A DNA stretch of 64,000 nucleotides from JAGVSV01 sp040766135 (GCA_040766135.1 JAXGRA010000008.1:62001-126000); one strand, 5' to 3'; counted from the stretch's first letter, positions 53,085 through 61,767 are shown. Translations and numbers: made by a program. Notes: generated by a model not told the origin, from the letters alone.

Positions 53085-54230
53085 ATGCTGTTAATCAAGG
53101 GGGCGATGGTATTTGACGCCATCGCCCCGGAATTCCAGGCGCTGGACATACTGATAAAGGACGGCAAAATTGCCGACATCGCGCCCAATCTGAACTACCC
53201 GGAAGCCGCGGTGGTGGACGCCGCCGGGCTGTATGCCTTCCCCGGGTTCATCGATGCGCACAGCCACCTGGGCATGGACGGCTGGGGCATTGGCTATGAG
53301 GGCAGCGACTACAACGAGATGAACGACATCGTGTCGCCGCATTTGCGGGCGCTGGACGGATTTAAGCCCATGCAGCCCTCGATGAAGGCGGCGGCATTGG
53401 CGGGGATCACCACCATTTGTACCGGCCCCGGCAGCGCCAATGTCCTGGGCGGCACGTTCATCGCGGTCAAAACCGTGGGCCGCCGGGCGGACAGCATGCT
53501 GCTGCGCGACAATGTGGCCATGAAGTGCGCCTTTGGCGAAAACCCCAAGCGCTGCTACCGCGACAAGGGCGATTCCAGCCGCATGACCACCGCCGCCAAG
53601 CTGCGCGAGATGCTGTTCAAGGCGCGCGAGTACCTGCAAAAGCAGGAGGCTGCGGGCGATGACGCCAGCAAGAAGCCTGCCTTTGACATGAAGATGGAAG
53701 CGCTGCTGCCCGTGCTCAAGGGCGACATGCCCTTAAAAGCGCACGCGCACGCCACCGAGGACATCTTCACCGCGCTGCGCATCGCCAGGGAGTTTGGCGT
53801 AAAGATCACGCTGGAGCACGTGACCGAAGGCCACCTGATCGTAGAAGAATTGGCGCAGGAGCATGTGCCGCTGGCGATCGGCCCCTCCCTAAGCCACGCC
53901 AGCAAGTTTGAGCTGCGCAACAAAACCTTCACCACGCCGGGCATCTTGGCCAAGGCCGGGTGCGATGTGTCCATCATCACGGATGCGCCGGTCATCCCGC
54001 AGGAATACCTGCCGCTGTGCGCGGGGTTGGCCGTCAAATCCGGCATGGACAGGTTTGACGCGCTCAAGGCCATCACCATCAACCCCGCCCGCCATGCAGG
54101 CGTTGCCGACCGCGTGGGCTCGCTTACAAAGGGCAAGGATGCCGACATCGTGCTAACCGACGGCTGCCCGCTGGAGGTGGCGACAACGGTGAAGGCCGTG
54201 TACATAAACGGCGAGTTGGTGGAAGCATAA
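53085..54230 (+). CDS. Metal-dependent amidohydrolase (imidazolonepropionase-like)
   Basis: The enzyme hydrolyses a C-N bond in a ring or amide and has 381 residues. The metal-binding start FPGFIDAHSHLGMDGWGIG (about 49-67) has the usual HxH. A second metal region is MPLKAHAHATEDIFTALRIA near 217. IITDAPVIPQEYLPLCAGLAV with the Asp follows near 298. The start is ATG 53085, 5 bases after AAGGAG; GTG 53079 is too near. It ends before a good terminator and is probably co-transcribed with the dehydrogenase gene. Confidence 0.9.
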   Translation: MLLIKGAMVFDAIAPEFQALDILIKDGKIADIAPNLNYPEAAVVDAAGLYAFPGFIDAHSHLGMDGWGIGYEGSDYNEMNDIVSPHLRALDGFKPMQPSMKAAALAGITTICTGPGSANVLGGTFIAVKTVGRRADSMLLRDNVAMKCAFGENPKRCYRDKGDSSRMTTAAKLREMLFKAREYLQKQEAAGDDASKKPAFDMKMEALLPVLKGDMPLKAHAHATEDIFTALRIAREFGVKITLEHVTEGHLIVEELAQEHVPLAIGPSLSHASKFELRNKTFTTPGILAKAGCDVSIITDAPVIPQEYLPLCAGLAVKSGMDRFDALKAITINPARHAGVADRVGSLTKGKDADIVLTDGCPLEVATTVKAVYINGELVEA

Positions 54231-54248
54231 GAAAGTATCCGTAACCAT

Positions 54249-54280
54249 GCCCCGCACCGAAAAAGGCGCGGGGCTTTTTT
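54249..54280 (+). terminator. Intrinsic terminator after the amidohydrolase gene
   Basis: GCCCCGC (54249-54255) pairs with GCGGGGC (54268-54274), followed by six Ts. It ends the DUF4838-dehydrogenase-amidohydrolase unit. Confidence 0.9.
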
Positions 54281-54281
54281 A

Positions 54282-54311
54282 TTGGCAAGGGTTCCTCACA
54301 TGGTGTATGCT
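54282..54311 (+). promoter_or_regulatory. Candidate promoter of the second sigma gene
   Basis: TTGGCA (54282-54287) and TATGCT (54306-54311) are 18 bp apart and lie 31 bp before the GTG start. The boxes are each two mismatches or fewer from consensus. Confidence 0.45.
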
Positions 54312-54341
54312 AATCATATCGAAAAGGGAGGAAGAGGCTGC

Positions 54342-54902
54342 GTGCTTTTTTTGTTGTTGGTGGACAGCCCACAGGACGCGGACTTTTTATCCGACCTGTA
54401 CCAAACATACTACCGCCTGCTGTACGGGCAGGCGCTTAGCGTGCTGCGCAATGCGCAGGATGCCGAGGACGCCGTGAGCACCGCCATGATCCGTTTGACC
54501 AGCAAAATCGATGTGCTGCGCAGCCTGCCGCGCAACAAATTGGAGGCCTATCTTGTCATAACGGTTAAGAACACCGCGATCAACGCCTACCGGCAGCGCA
54601 AGCGGCGCGTGGCGCGCAGCGCCGGTACGGTGGAGGATTTGCAGGTGACCGACCCGGGCACCAGCCCGGAGCACCAGGTGTTCTCATCCCTGGGCGTTGA
54701 GCGCGTAAAGAACGCCATCCGCACCCTGCCCCAGCGGGAGCAGCAGGCGCTGATGATGCGGTATTTCCAGCAGCTGACCGACGACGAGATTGCCTGCGAC
54801 TTGGGGCTAAAGCCGGTGTCGGTGCGCGCGCTGATATCGCGCGGGCGCGCACGTTTAGCAGAAATTTTGATGCAGGGAGGGAATGCAGATGGCCAAACAT
54901 GA
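54342..54902 (+). CDS. Sigma-70 family RNA polymerase sigma factor
   Basis: The protein has 186 residues and an ECF-like layout. Region 2 includes LYQTYYRLLYGQALSVLRNAQDAEDAVSTAMIRL (15-48). Region 4 has LPQREQQALMMRYFQQLTDDEIACDLGLKPVSVRALISR (about 130-170), a clear helix-turn-helix. The start is inferred as GTG 54342 because GAGG lies close before it; upstream in-frame codons lack a site. It overlaps the next gene by 14 bases. It is the first gene of a four-gene module. Confidence 0.88.
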   Translation: MLFLLLVDSPQDADFLSDLYQTYYRLLYGQALSVLRNAQDAEDAVSTAMIRLTSKIDVLRSLPRNKLEAYLVITVKNTAINAYRQRKRRVARSAGTVEDLQVTDPGTSPEHQVFSSLGVERVKNAIRTLPQREQQALMMRYFQQLTDDEIACDLGLKPVSVRALISRGRARLAEILMQGGNADGQT

Positions 54903-55650
54903 CGACCTGTTGGAGCAGGCGCTGGCGGAGATCGCCATGGAAGAAACCAACTGCCTGAAAGCGCAATTGCAGGACCCTGCCCTGCGCGACGCGGCGGACA
55001 GCCTGTATGTGCGCCACCGCAGCCGCCTGCTGTCCAAACTGCGGGCGCGCAAAAAGCGGCGTTCCTACACGCGGTTTTTCCAGCTGGCGGCCAGCGTGCT
55101 GCTGGTGATAGGCGCGTGGCAGGTATTCAAACAGCCCGTAAAAGACATGCTGAATAAGCCTGTGCCCTTGACCTCCGGCACGCCCACGTTTGTTCCGGCC
55201 ACTCCGGCGCTGTTAGAAACGCCCACGCTCGTCCCGGCCACTGCAACGGCAGCGCCCACCGCATCCCCCTCGCCGGAACCCACCGCTACGCCTACATTGG
55301 CTCCTACCCCGCTGGCGGATGCCTGGGGCGGCACTTACTTTGTGACCAGCAAGGAGAAATATACGCTCAAAGGCCTGGTATCCGGCACCATGCACCGGGC
55401 GGAGTTTGCCGATGCAGATGGCAACGCCTACACCTTTTTAGAATATCCGCAGCCCACGCTGCCCGACACTGAAAAGGGCGCGCAGCTTCAATATGTGCAC
55501 CTGTCCGACGGCACGGTGGCGCTGACCGCCGAAGGCCCGCAGGGCGCGCAGGTCATCTGGGATGTGGACGGCCGCACGCTGTCGGTGTTCACACAGGCCA
55601 GCCTGAACGAAGCGCTGGCCATGGCCGGCGATATCCAAAAAATAAAATAG
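54889..55650 (+). CDS. Membrane-anchored sigma partner with DUF4367-like domain
   Basis: The protein has 253 residues. The N-terminal ~70 residues are cytoplasmic and charged (KLRARKKRRSYTRFF), then one membrane helix (about 64-80). A Pro/Thr/Ala-rich extracellular stalk follows (about 98-145). The C-terminal ~100 residues resemble DUF4367 (QVIWDVDGRTLSVF with ALAMAGDIQKI). This arrangement is common for sigma-linked membrane regulators. ATG 54889 is 7 bases from GGGAGGG; ATG 54883 is 1 base away. It is probably an anti-sigma-type sensor. Confidence 0.75.
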   Translation: MAKHDDLLEQALAEIAMEETNCLKAQLQDPALRDAADSLYVRHRSRLLSKLRARKKRRSYTRFFQLAASVLLVIGAWQVFKQPVKDMLNKPVPLTSGTPTFVPATPALLETPTLVPATATAAPTASPSPEPTATPTLAPTPLADAWGGTYFVTSKEKYTLKGLVSGTMHRAEFADADGNAYTFLEYPQPTLPDTEKGAQLQYVHLSDGTVALTAEGPQGAQVIWDVDGRTLSVFTQASLNEALAMAGDIQKIK

Positions 55651-55713
55651 CCCCGGCGCAACAATTCCGCCTGCTGCGTTGTCATCTATTATGAAATCAC
55701 ACCGAAAGGCGGA

Positions 55714-57231
55714 ATGTTTATGAAAATGATGAAAAAGACCTGGTTAGTCCTGCTCGTCCTGATGCTGCTGTGCCCGCAGGCATGGGCCGCAGCATATCAC
55801 GATGCGCCGCCCAGCGAGGTGCTGGAGCATTTGAGCCGCAACCTGCCGGACTTTGCGCTGGAGGATTGCATCCTCATCACCGGCACGCCCAAGGGCAATT
55901 TCGCCTTTGTGCTGGTCAGCAACGGCACATCGCGCCGCCTGCTGGGATACGAGTACAAGAACGGGTGCTACCAATACTGGCTGCGCAACGACGGCGCTGT
56001 GCCGCAGGGCGCGGGGCAGGCAAGCTTTTACCGGCACCGGGCGGATATGCCCGCCCACGGCTTTGACAGCGCGCCCTTTGGCAATGACTGGGGCTTTACC
56101 GTATCGCGCATCGCCCCGGACAGCACCGAAATAATCAACCAGCAGGTAAGCTACCACTGGGAAAACGGCGGGTTCAAGCTGTATTTCTACATGGACAGGG
56201 ACATATACACCATGAATTGGTACGCGTTTGACGACAGCCTGAAGTATGAGGAATTCACGGCGGGCTACGAGCGCGGCACAGTCATGGGCATTGTGCAGCG
56301 CGACATCCGGCACGCTAGCTTCGCCACGCTGCCCAAAACCGTCCGGGAAGCACAGGAAAAGCTGTCCCTCGCGCCGGACATCCCGCAGGGCGAGCTAAAG
56401 GCGCAGCGCATCAAATTCACCGGCGGGCAGAAGTTTCCGGTGTACACCGGCCCCGGCACGCACTACCTGCGCGCGGGCAACGGCAAGGCCGCCGTGTCCA
56501 CCAACGACTGGATCCAGGTGTTCGGTCAGGAAAACGGCTGGATACTGATCCAATATGATTTGAGCCGCGACCGCATGCGCATGGGATATATCGAGGCATC
56601 GGCGCTGCCCAAAAACGCGCAGGTGCCGCAGCTGAACTTGAATCACACAGCCGTCAACATCGGCTACGCCACCAATCTGACCGATGACCCGCTGTTTTCG
56701 CAAAGCGCGTTAGCGCAGCTGCTGCAGGGGCAGCCGGTAACCAGCCTGTCCAGCATGGGGACATGGGGATACATCGAAACCACGGTCAACAACACGCCGG
56801 TGCGCGGCTTTGTGCCGGGCAATGCGCTGCACATGCCCCTCCCCACGCCGGCTCCTTTCCCGCTAACCGACACAACGCCGGGGCTTGTGGCCGGCACGCT
56901 GTACAACGGCGCCATGCCGGGGCAGGGCTATGTGGCCTATACCAGCATGAGCCTGAATGACGCGCGCGATGCGTTTGTCATTACCGTCCATGTAGAAGCG
57001 CCGGACAGCTGGCACAGCCCGCAGACCGGCACTGACGCGCTGTTGGGATACCAGCTGTATGAAAACAACCGCGCCGGTGCCTTCACCACGCGCTTGCCGG
57101 ACGACAAAAACATGTTAGTGTTCACCGCCTCGCTGCCCATCGCCACACAGGCGCAGGTGGTGGGGCTGGTGCCGGTGTTCTCAGTGTCGGCCAACCACAT
57201 CAATGAAACCATCACCATCCCGCTGCCATAA
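55714..57231 (+). CDS. Secreted protein with SH3-like domains
   Basis: The protein has 505 residues and a signal peptide of about 25 residues ending in AWA. The N-terminal ~220 residues have no family I can name. From about 228 to 390 there are two SH3b-like segments: FTGGQKFPVYTGPGTHYLRAGNGKAAV with WIQVFGQENGWILI, and LLQGQPVTSLSSMGTWGYI. SH3b domains bind cell-wall peptides. It is encoded 63 bp after the sigma partner and 10 bp before another SH3 protein, so it is probably part of that sigma module. Confidence 0.75.
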   Translation: MFMKMMKKTWLVLLVLMLLCPQAWAAAYHDAPPSEVLEHLSRNLPDFALEDCILITGTPKGNFAFVLVSNGTSRRLLGYEYKNGCYQYWLRNDGAVPQGAGQASFYRHRADMPAHGFDSAPFGNDWGFTVSRIAPDSTEIINQQVSYHWENGGFKLYFYMDRDIYTMNWYAFDDSLKYEEFTAGYERGTVMGIVQRDIRHASFATLPKTVREAQEKLSLAPDIPQGELKAQRIKFTGGQKFPVYTGPGTHYLRAGNGKAAVSTNDWIQVFGQENGWILIQYDLSRDRMRMGYIEASALPKNAQVPQLNLNHTAVNIGYATNLTDDPLFSQSALAQLLQGQPVTSLSSMGTWGYIETTVNNTPVRGFVPGNALHMPLPTPAPFPLTDTTPGLVAGTLYNGAMPGQGYVAYTSMSLNDARDAFVITVHVEAPDSWHSPQTGTDALLGYQLYENNRAGAFTTRLPDDKNMLVFTASLPIATQAQVVGLVPVFSVSANHINETITIPLP

Positions 57232-57241
57232 GGAGAACAAC

Positions 57242-58507
57242 ATGAAACGTATATTTGCCTGTATATCGCTGCTGCTGATGCTTGCCCTGCTGCCCGCACA
57301 TGCCCAGACCCCCGGCCGCGCGGCCTGGGTAACAGTGGGCGGGGCACCCGTGTACACGGATCCCCACGACAATGCCCAAAAAGACGGACATATCTGGTAC
57401 GGCCAACTGGTGACCGAGCTGGAGCGCCAAAACGATTGGTGCCGCATTGTATCCTTCACCACCACCGGCATACGCATCGAGGGCTGGGTGTATGCGCCCA
57501 ATATCTCCATGGGCGCTGTGCCCGCCTACCGCCGCATGGCGGTGGTCAACAACCCCGACCCGCAGGACAGGCTGCACCTGCGCGCCAAGCCCTCGCGCAA
57601 CGCCACCTCGCGCGGCAAATACTACAACGGCACGCGCGTGGCGCTGGACGGCGATATCCGCAACGGATGGGTGGAGGTATGCGTCGGCATGGCGCGCGGA
57701 TACATGGAAGCAAAATATTTAACGCTTGACCCGCTGCCCGGCCAGGTGCCGCTGGCAGCGGTACAAGCGGTGGTCAACAACCCCAGCGGGCAGCTGCACC
57801 TGCGCCCCGGCCCCAGCACAACCACGGCTACGTCCTGGGGCTTGTTCCCCAACGGCACACCGGTCACGGTGCTGGGCATCGGGCCGGATTGGTGCCATGT
57901 GGAGATGACCGCCCCGCCCTACATGGAGGGCTACATGATGACGCGCTACCTGCGCAGCGCGGACGGCACACCGATGAGCAATCTGGTGGACAGGGATATC
58001 GACGCTAAACAACCGCTGCCCACCGATGCACCCAGCGTACAGCACACCGCCATCTGGCCGCTGGCGCACGGCCCCAATGACTATGTGGTGTACAACCCGC
58101 GGCCGCAGGACAGGCTGCACCTGCGCGAACGGCCCGACACCAGCGCGCCCTCGCTGGGCAAGTATTACACCGGCGTGCATGTCGAGGTGCTGTCCCGTCA
58201 AAACGGATGGGCGAAGGTGCGTATCGGCAACCTGAATGGGTACATGATGGACGAGTACCTGCGCCCGCCGGACGCCGGCGCAAACCCGATCGGCGCAATG
58301 CCCATCTTAGAGGTGCAAAACCCCAACCGCGCGCAAAACCTGCACTTGCGCCAGCGCCCAAGCCTGGAGGCCCGCTCGCTGGGGCTGTACAACAATGACA
58401 CGCGCGTAATCCAGATGGGCTTCTCCGGCGACTGGTCGCATGTGATTACGCTGGGAGATGGCCGGACGGGCTTCATGCTGACCAGGTATTTAGCACCGGT
58501 ACGCTAG
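57242..58507 (+). CDS. Secreted protein with five SH3-like repeats
   Basis: The protein has 421 residues with a signal peptide of about 20 residues (ending AHA). Five repeats of about 60-70 residues follow: the first with VGGAPVYTDPHDNAQ, the next four with LHLRxxPS forms (PQDRLHLRAKPS, GQLHLRPGPS, PQDRLHLRERPD, QNLHLRQRPS). Each ends in a Trp-containing strand (NGWVEV, PDWCHV, NGWAKV, GDWSHV). These are bacterial SH3 modules that usually bind the cell wall. ATG 57242 follows AGGAG. It is the last gene of the module and ends 38 bp before the Fic stop. Confidence 0.8.
   Translation: MKRIFACISLLLMLALLPAHAQTPGRAAWVTVGGAPVYTDPHDNAQKDGHIWYGQLVTELERQNDWCRIVSFTTTGIRIEGWVYAPNISMGAVPAYRRMAVVNNPDPQDRLHLRAKPSRNATSRGKYYNGTRVALDGDIRNGWVEVCVGMARGYMEAKYLTLDPLPGQVPLAAVQAVVNNPSGQLHLRPGPSTTTATSWGLFPNGTPVTVLGIGPDWCHVEMTAPPYMEGYMMTRYLRSADGTPMSNLVDRDIDAKQPLPTDAPSVQHTAIWPLAHGPNDYVVYNPRPQDRLHLRERPDTSAPSLGKYYTGVHVEVLSRQNGWAKVRIGNLNGYMMDEYLRPPDAGANPIGAMPILEVQNPNRAQNLHLRQRPSLEARSLGLYNNDTRVIQMGFSGDWSHVITLGDGRTGFMLTRYLAPVR
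57560..58127 (+). repeat. 25-bp direct repeat inside the SH3-repeat gene
   Basis: The same 25 bases (starting CCGCAGGACAGGC) occur at 57560-57584 and 58103-58127, 543 bp apart and in frame. They encode the PQDRLHLR segment of two SH3 units. Recombination between them would delete 181 codons in frame. Confidence 0.8.
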
Positions 58508-58520
58508 TAATGTTGACACA

Positions 58521-58537
58521 AATCAGTAACACTGATT
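58521..58537. terminator. Small hairpin between convergent SH3 and Fic genes
   Basis: AATCAGT (58521-58527) pairs with ACTGATT (58531-58537) around AAC. It lacks a T-run. It may be a weak bidirectional stop. Confidence 0.4.
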
Positions 58538-58544
58538 CCAAGCA

Positions 58545-59429
58545 TTATTCCTTGTAGTTTATACAAAAATAATCCAGCCAGGTTTTGAACCTGTCCTGCG
58601 CAGCCAGGCATGTATCGGTCAGATACCCTGGCTGCGTTTGCCATTGCTGCAAGCCGCGGTAGTAATACAGGCGATATTGCTCGCCGATAACAAAGGGTAC
58701 GATGTCGTTGCGCAGGCATTCCTTAAACAGGATCAATCGCCCCACGCGGCCGTTGCCATCCTGAAAGGGATGAATGGTTTCCAGCGCATGGTGAAAATCC
58801 AGCAGCTGGCGGAAATCCTTGCGCGGGCTGGCATTATAGGCAGTCAGCAGCGCCTTCATGGCAGATGCCACCTGTTCCGGCGGGGTGGTTTCGCGCCCGC
58901 CCACCTCGTTGGGGAAGCGCTTGTATTGGCCAACCGCAAACCAGTCGCTGCGCGCATCGCTGGTACCGGTTTTGAGTGTCCGGTGCAGGCGCTTGATAAA
59001 CGCCTCGCCCAGCGGACGGTGCGCAGCATCAATGACCATGTCCAAGCAGCGGAAATGGTTGACGGTTTCAACAATGTCATCCACGCGCAGCGGGCTTTGC
59101 CCGGCGTCAATGGCGTTGGTTTCAAAGATATGCCGCGTCTGCTCGTGCGTGAGCGTGCTACCCTCCATGTGGTTGGAGTTGTAGGCCAGTTCAATTTGCA
59201 CCTTGTGATAGATGCCGCCGGATGTTCGCGCGGCCTTTTCGCTGCGCAGCACCGCCAGCAAATTGCGCGCCTGCGGCGTTGCACGTGGAGGCCGCTGCGC
59301 GTCCGCCGGGATGCGCCACGTTTTGCCCGACAGGAATGCGCCGGGCACCCGTCCCTGCGCGCAGTAATGACGCACACTGCGCTGCGACATCTGCCAGCGC
59401 TCGGCCGTTTCCGCCACCGATTGATACAC
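58545..59429 (-). CDS. Fic-family protein with N-terminal helix-turn-helix
   Basis: Fic proteins transfer AMP or related groups to target proteins. The protein has 294 residues. The first ~45 residues form an excisionase/MerR-like helix-turn-helix (SVAETAERWQMSQRSVRHYC). The Fic motif is HPFQDGNGRVGR near 213-224, complete with catalytic His. A class II inhibitory helix motif (S/T)xxxE(G/N) is present upstream as SNHMEG. I choose GTG 59429, 7 bases after AAGGAGGG, because no in-frame ATG fits. The target and partner are unknown. Confidence 0.88.
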   Translation of the reverse strand: MYQSVAETAERWQMSQRSVRHYCAQGRVPGAFLSGKTWRIPADAQRPPRATPQARNLLAVLRSEKAARTSGGIYHKVQIELAYNSNHMEGSTLTHEQTRHIFETNAIDAGQSPLRVDDIVETVNHFRCLDMVIDAAHRPLGEAFIKRLHRTLKTGTSDARSDWFAVGQYKRFPNEVGGRETTPPEQVASAMKALLTAYNASPRKDFRQLLDFHHALETIHPFQDGNGRVGRLILFKECLRNDIVPFVIGEQYRLYYYRGLQQWQTQPGYLTDTCLAAQDRFKTWLDYFCINYKE

Positions 59430-59451
59430 GCCCCATCCCTCCTTTTCTGTT

Positions 59452-59480
59452 ATTATAACATTTATCGGCAAGAATGGTAA
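59452..59480 (-). promoter_or_regulatory. Promoter of the fic gene
   Basis: On the minus strand TTACCA (59480-59475) and a perfect TATAAT (59457-59452) are 17 bp apart, placed just upstream of the AAGGAGGG site. It lies between the terminator hairpin and the gene. Confidence 0.55.
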
Positions 59481-59483
59481 GAA

Positions 59484-59524
59484 AACACCGCAGGGACTTT
59501 GCCGATAGGCGTCCCTGCGGTGTT
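59484..59524 (-). terminator. Terminator of the ABC exporter operon with a loop that can pair downstream
   Basis: AACACCGCAGGGAC (59484-59497) pairs perfectly over 14 bp with GTCCCTGCGGTGTT (59511-59524), and on the minus strand is followed by TTC TTACC. The loop contains TTGCCGATA (59499-59507), the exact complement of TATCGGCAA at 59463-59471. So a second structure between the loop and downstream sequence is possible. Confidence 0.8.
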
Positions 59525-59536
59525 AGCCATGTTTGA

Positions 59537-60664
59537 TTACACAAACGTCCCGGCAGCCTTGCTGCGGCGCAGGGCGAACACGCACAGCGCTAAGAACAGC
59601 GCCGAGAAGCCGGTCAGCGCCAGCAGGTGCTGCGGCAGGTCAAGCAGCGTTTTGCCCTGTTGCAGCAAGCTGATGGCCTCATTGGCCCAGTATTGCGGCA
59701 CCAGCATGGCGGCCTTTTGCATAAACTCCGGCATCATCCAGATGGGCCAGTAACAGCCGCCCAACATGGCGGTAATCACGCTGATGATGGGCATCAGGCT
59801 GCTGTGCACGGCGCTGCTGCGCACCGTCAGCGCCAGGAATATGCCGATGAATATCCACAGCAAGCCGTAGTAGAACCACAGCACATACATCGACAGCGTG
59901 GTGCGCACCGGCATCAGCGTATGGGTCAGCACAAACAGGCTGAGCAGGTTGATAACCAGCACCATGACGCCGGTAAGGAACACCGCGATGATATACCCCA
60001 GGCGTTTGACAGGCGCCTGCCGGATGCGGTACAGGGTGCCCTGCTGCTTTTCGCGCAGGATCATGCCGCCCAGCTGCAACATGCTGATGGACAGCACATA
60101 GATCAGAAACCCGCTGCTCATCCCCAGAGCGGCGCTGGGCGTGTGCGTGTTCAGCCGCTGCTCGTGATATTGCAGGCCCTCCTGAGCCATCCGCGCCTGT
60201 TCGGCGGCCAGCTCGGCCTCATCTTGCAGATTGGTGATATCGCGCAGGCGCAGCAGATTGTCCACATACAGGTTGAGCGACGCCGACACCACGCCGGTGA
60301 CCTCCTGCCCTTTGAGCGAGCGCACCGTGATGCTGGGCGCGTTGCCTGCCATCACCTGCTGCGCAAAGCCCTGGGGCACCACCACGGCCAGATCGGCTTT
60401 GCCGTTTAAGATTTCGTCATCGGCCTGCTCCGCCGTCATGGCCTCCAAACGGCTGGCATCGGGTTTAATGGTCCCGGCCATGCCGGCGGACAGCGCGCTG
60501 TTGTCATGATCTACCCAGGCGATGTTCCAACGGTACATGCCCTCTCCGCCGCCCATCAGCCCCAGGCTGACGGCAAATACTAAAACGGGCAACAGCAGCA
60601 TAACAAACAGCATCCCCTTGCTGGCCAGCATTTGCCGGAAATTGTTGTTAAGCACGTGCCGCAC
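59537..60664 (-). CDS. ABC-2 type exporter permease (second subunit)
   Basis: The protein has 375 residues. It has an N-terminal helix (GMLFVMLLLPVLVFAVSLGL), a large extracellular domain (about 45-170) with ADLAVVVPQGFAQQVMAG, and five C-terminal helices with MILREKQQGTLYRIRQAP, the ABC-2 signature near 215. Start GTG 60664 follows AAGGGGG at 8 bases and overlaps the previous gene by 17 bases; the frame opens at 60697. In Bacillus the lnrN gene occupies the same place. Confidence 0.88.
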   Translation of the reverse strand: MRHVLNNNFRQMLASKGMLFVMLLLPVLVFAVSLGLMGGGEGMYRWNIAWVDHDNSALSAGMAGTIKPDASRLEAMTAEQADDEILNGKADLAVVVPQGFAQQVMAGNAPSITVRSLKGQEVTGVVSASLNLYVDNLLRLRDITNLQDEAELAAEQARMAQEGLQYHEQRLNTHTPSAALGMSSGFLIYVLSISMLQLGGMILREKQQGTLYRIRQAPVKRLGYIIAVFLTGVMVLVINLLSLFVLTHTLMPVRTTLSMYVLWFYYGLLWIFIGIFLALTVRSSAVHSSLMPIISVITAMLGGCYWPIWMMPEFMQKAAMLVPQYWANEAISLLQQGKTLLDLPQHLLALTGFSALFLALCVFALRRSKAAGTFV

Positions 60665-61757
60665 GGTTGCTTCCCCCTTCCCGCATAAACAATACATGCG
60701 CCAGCGCTAACAACACGGCGCCCAGCACGCCGGACATGATCATGCCCCGGATGAGCATGCTGCTATCGCCCGCATAGATATAGGCCAGCAGGCCTTTGTT
60801 GTACAGCCCCACCGGCGTTGAGGCCGCCAGCTTGGCCAGGACGGGCGACAGTAGGTCGACCGGCACATATCCGCCGCCTAAGAATACCAGCAACACCACC
60901 ACAATGTTGAGCAGCCCGCTGGCCGCGCGTGCCTCGCCCGTCAGCTGCAGGGCCGCCAACCCCAGCGCATTGCAAAACAGCGCGTAGGGTGTCAGGGACA
61001 GCAGCACAATGGCCATGTTTCGATAGGTGATGCCATAGGCCACGGTGTTCATTACCATCAGGATCAGCGCCTGCGTAAGCAGCGTCAGCACTGATGTGCA
61101 GGCCTTGGCCAGAAACACACCGCTCATAGAAAACGGCGAGGCCTTGAGCCGCAGGCCGGTGCGCTCTGTGCGCTCCAAGTCCATCATGCCGGCGGCCTGC
61201 ATGGTGCCATACATCATGATCATGGTCAGCATGGTGATGCCGTAATAGCCAAAGGATGTAGGTTGCGGGCCGGTGTCGATGCCCTCATTGTGCACGTATT
61301 CCCCGCCCAGCGGCGCAACCTTGTCCAGCCGCCCGGAGGACAATGCCCGCGCCGCCATGTTGGCCTGCTGGGCATAGATGCGCCCATATGTGCGCACCAG
61401 CAAGCCTTCCCAATTGTTAAACGCTTGGGCATGATAGGTAATGCCGTCTTTATCCAGCACCACATAACCCGCAGCGCTGCCGTCCGTCACCTGCTTACGC
61501 GCGGCGTCCTCCTCGGCTGCCTCAAAGGTAAGCCCGGCGTTCTCCGCCTGGCTGATGAACAGACGGCTGTTGAGGTCGCCTTGCGCTACGATGGGCAGGC
61601 GCACATCCGGCATGGGCTGCACGCGGCTGAACTGCCCGGACAACGCCAGCCCTAACACCAGCGTCAGGCCAAAGGGAAACAGTATCATCAGCAGCAGCGA
61701 TTCGGGGCTGGACAGCACATGATGGATTTCTTTTTTGATAAACTGCAATATGCGCAT
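60648..61757 (-). CDS. ABC-2 type exporter permease (first subunit)
   Basis: The protein has 369 residues with the same layout as its neighbour: an N-terminal helix (LLLMILFPFGLTLVLGLALS), an extracellular domain and five C-terminal helices with MMDLERTERTGLRLKASPFS near 195. The two permeases should form a heterodimer with the ATPase encoded just upstream. ATG 61757 lies ten bases after the ATPase stop. It corresponds in place to lnrM. Confidence 0.88.
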   Translation of the reverse strand: MRILQFIKKEIHHVLSSPESLLLMILFPFGLTLVLGLALSGQFSRVQPMPDVRLPIVAQGDLNSRLFISQAENAGLTFEAAEEDAARKQVTDGSAAGYVVLDKDGITYHAQAFNNWEGLLVRTYGRIYAQQANMAARALSSGRLDKVAPLGGEYVHNEGIDTGPQPTSFGYYGITMLTMIMMYGTMQAAGMMDLERTERTGLRLKASPFSMSGVFLAKACTSVLTLLTQALILMVMNTVAYGITYRNMAIVLLSLTPYALFCNALGLAALQLTGEARAASGLLNIVVVLLVFLGGGYVPVDLLSPVLAKLAASTPVGLYNKGLLAYIYAGDSSMLIRGMIMSGVLGAVLLALAHVLFMREGGSNRAARA

Positions 61758-61767
61758 GATGTCCTCC

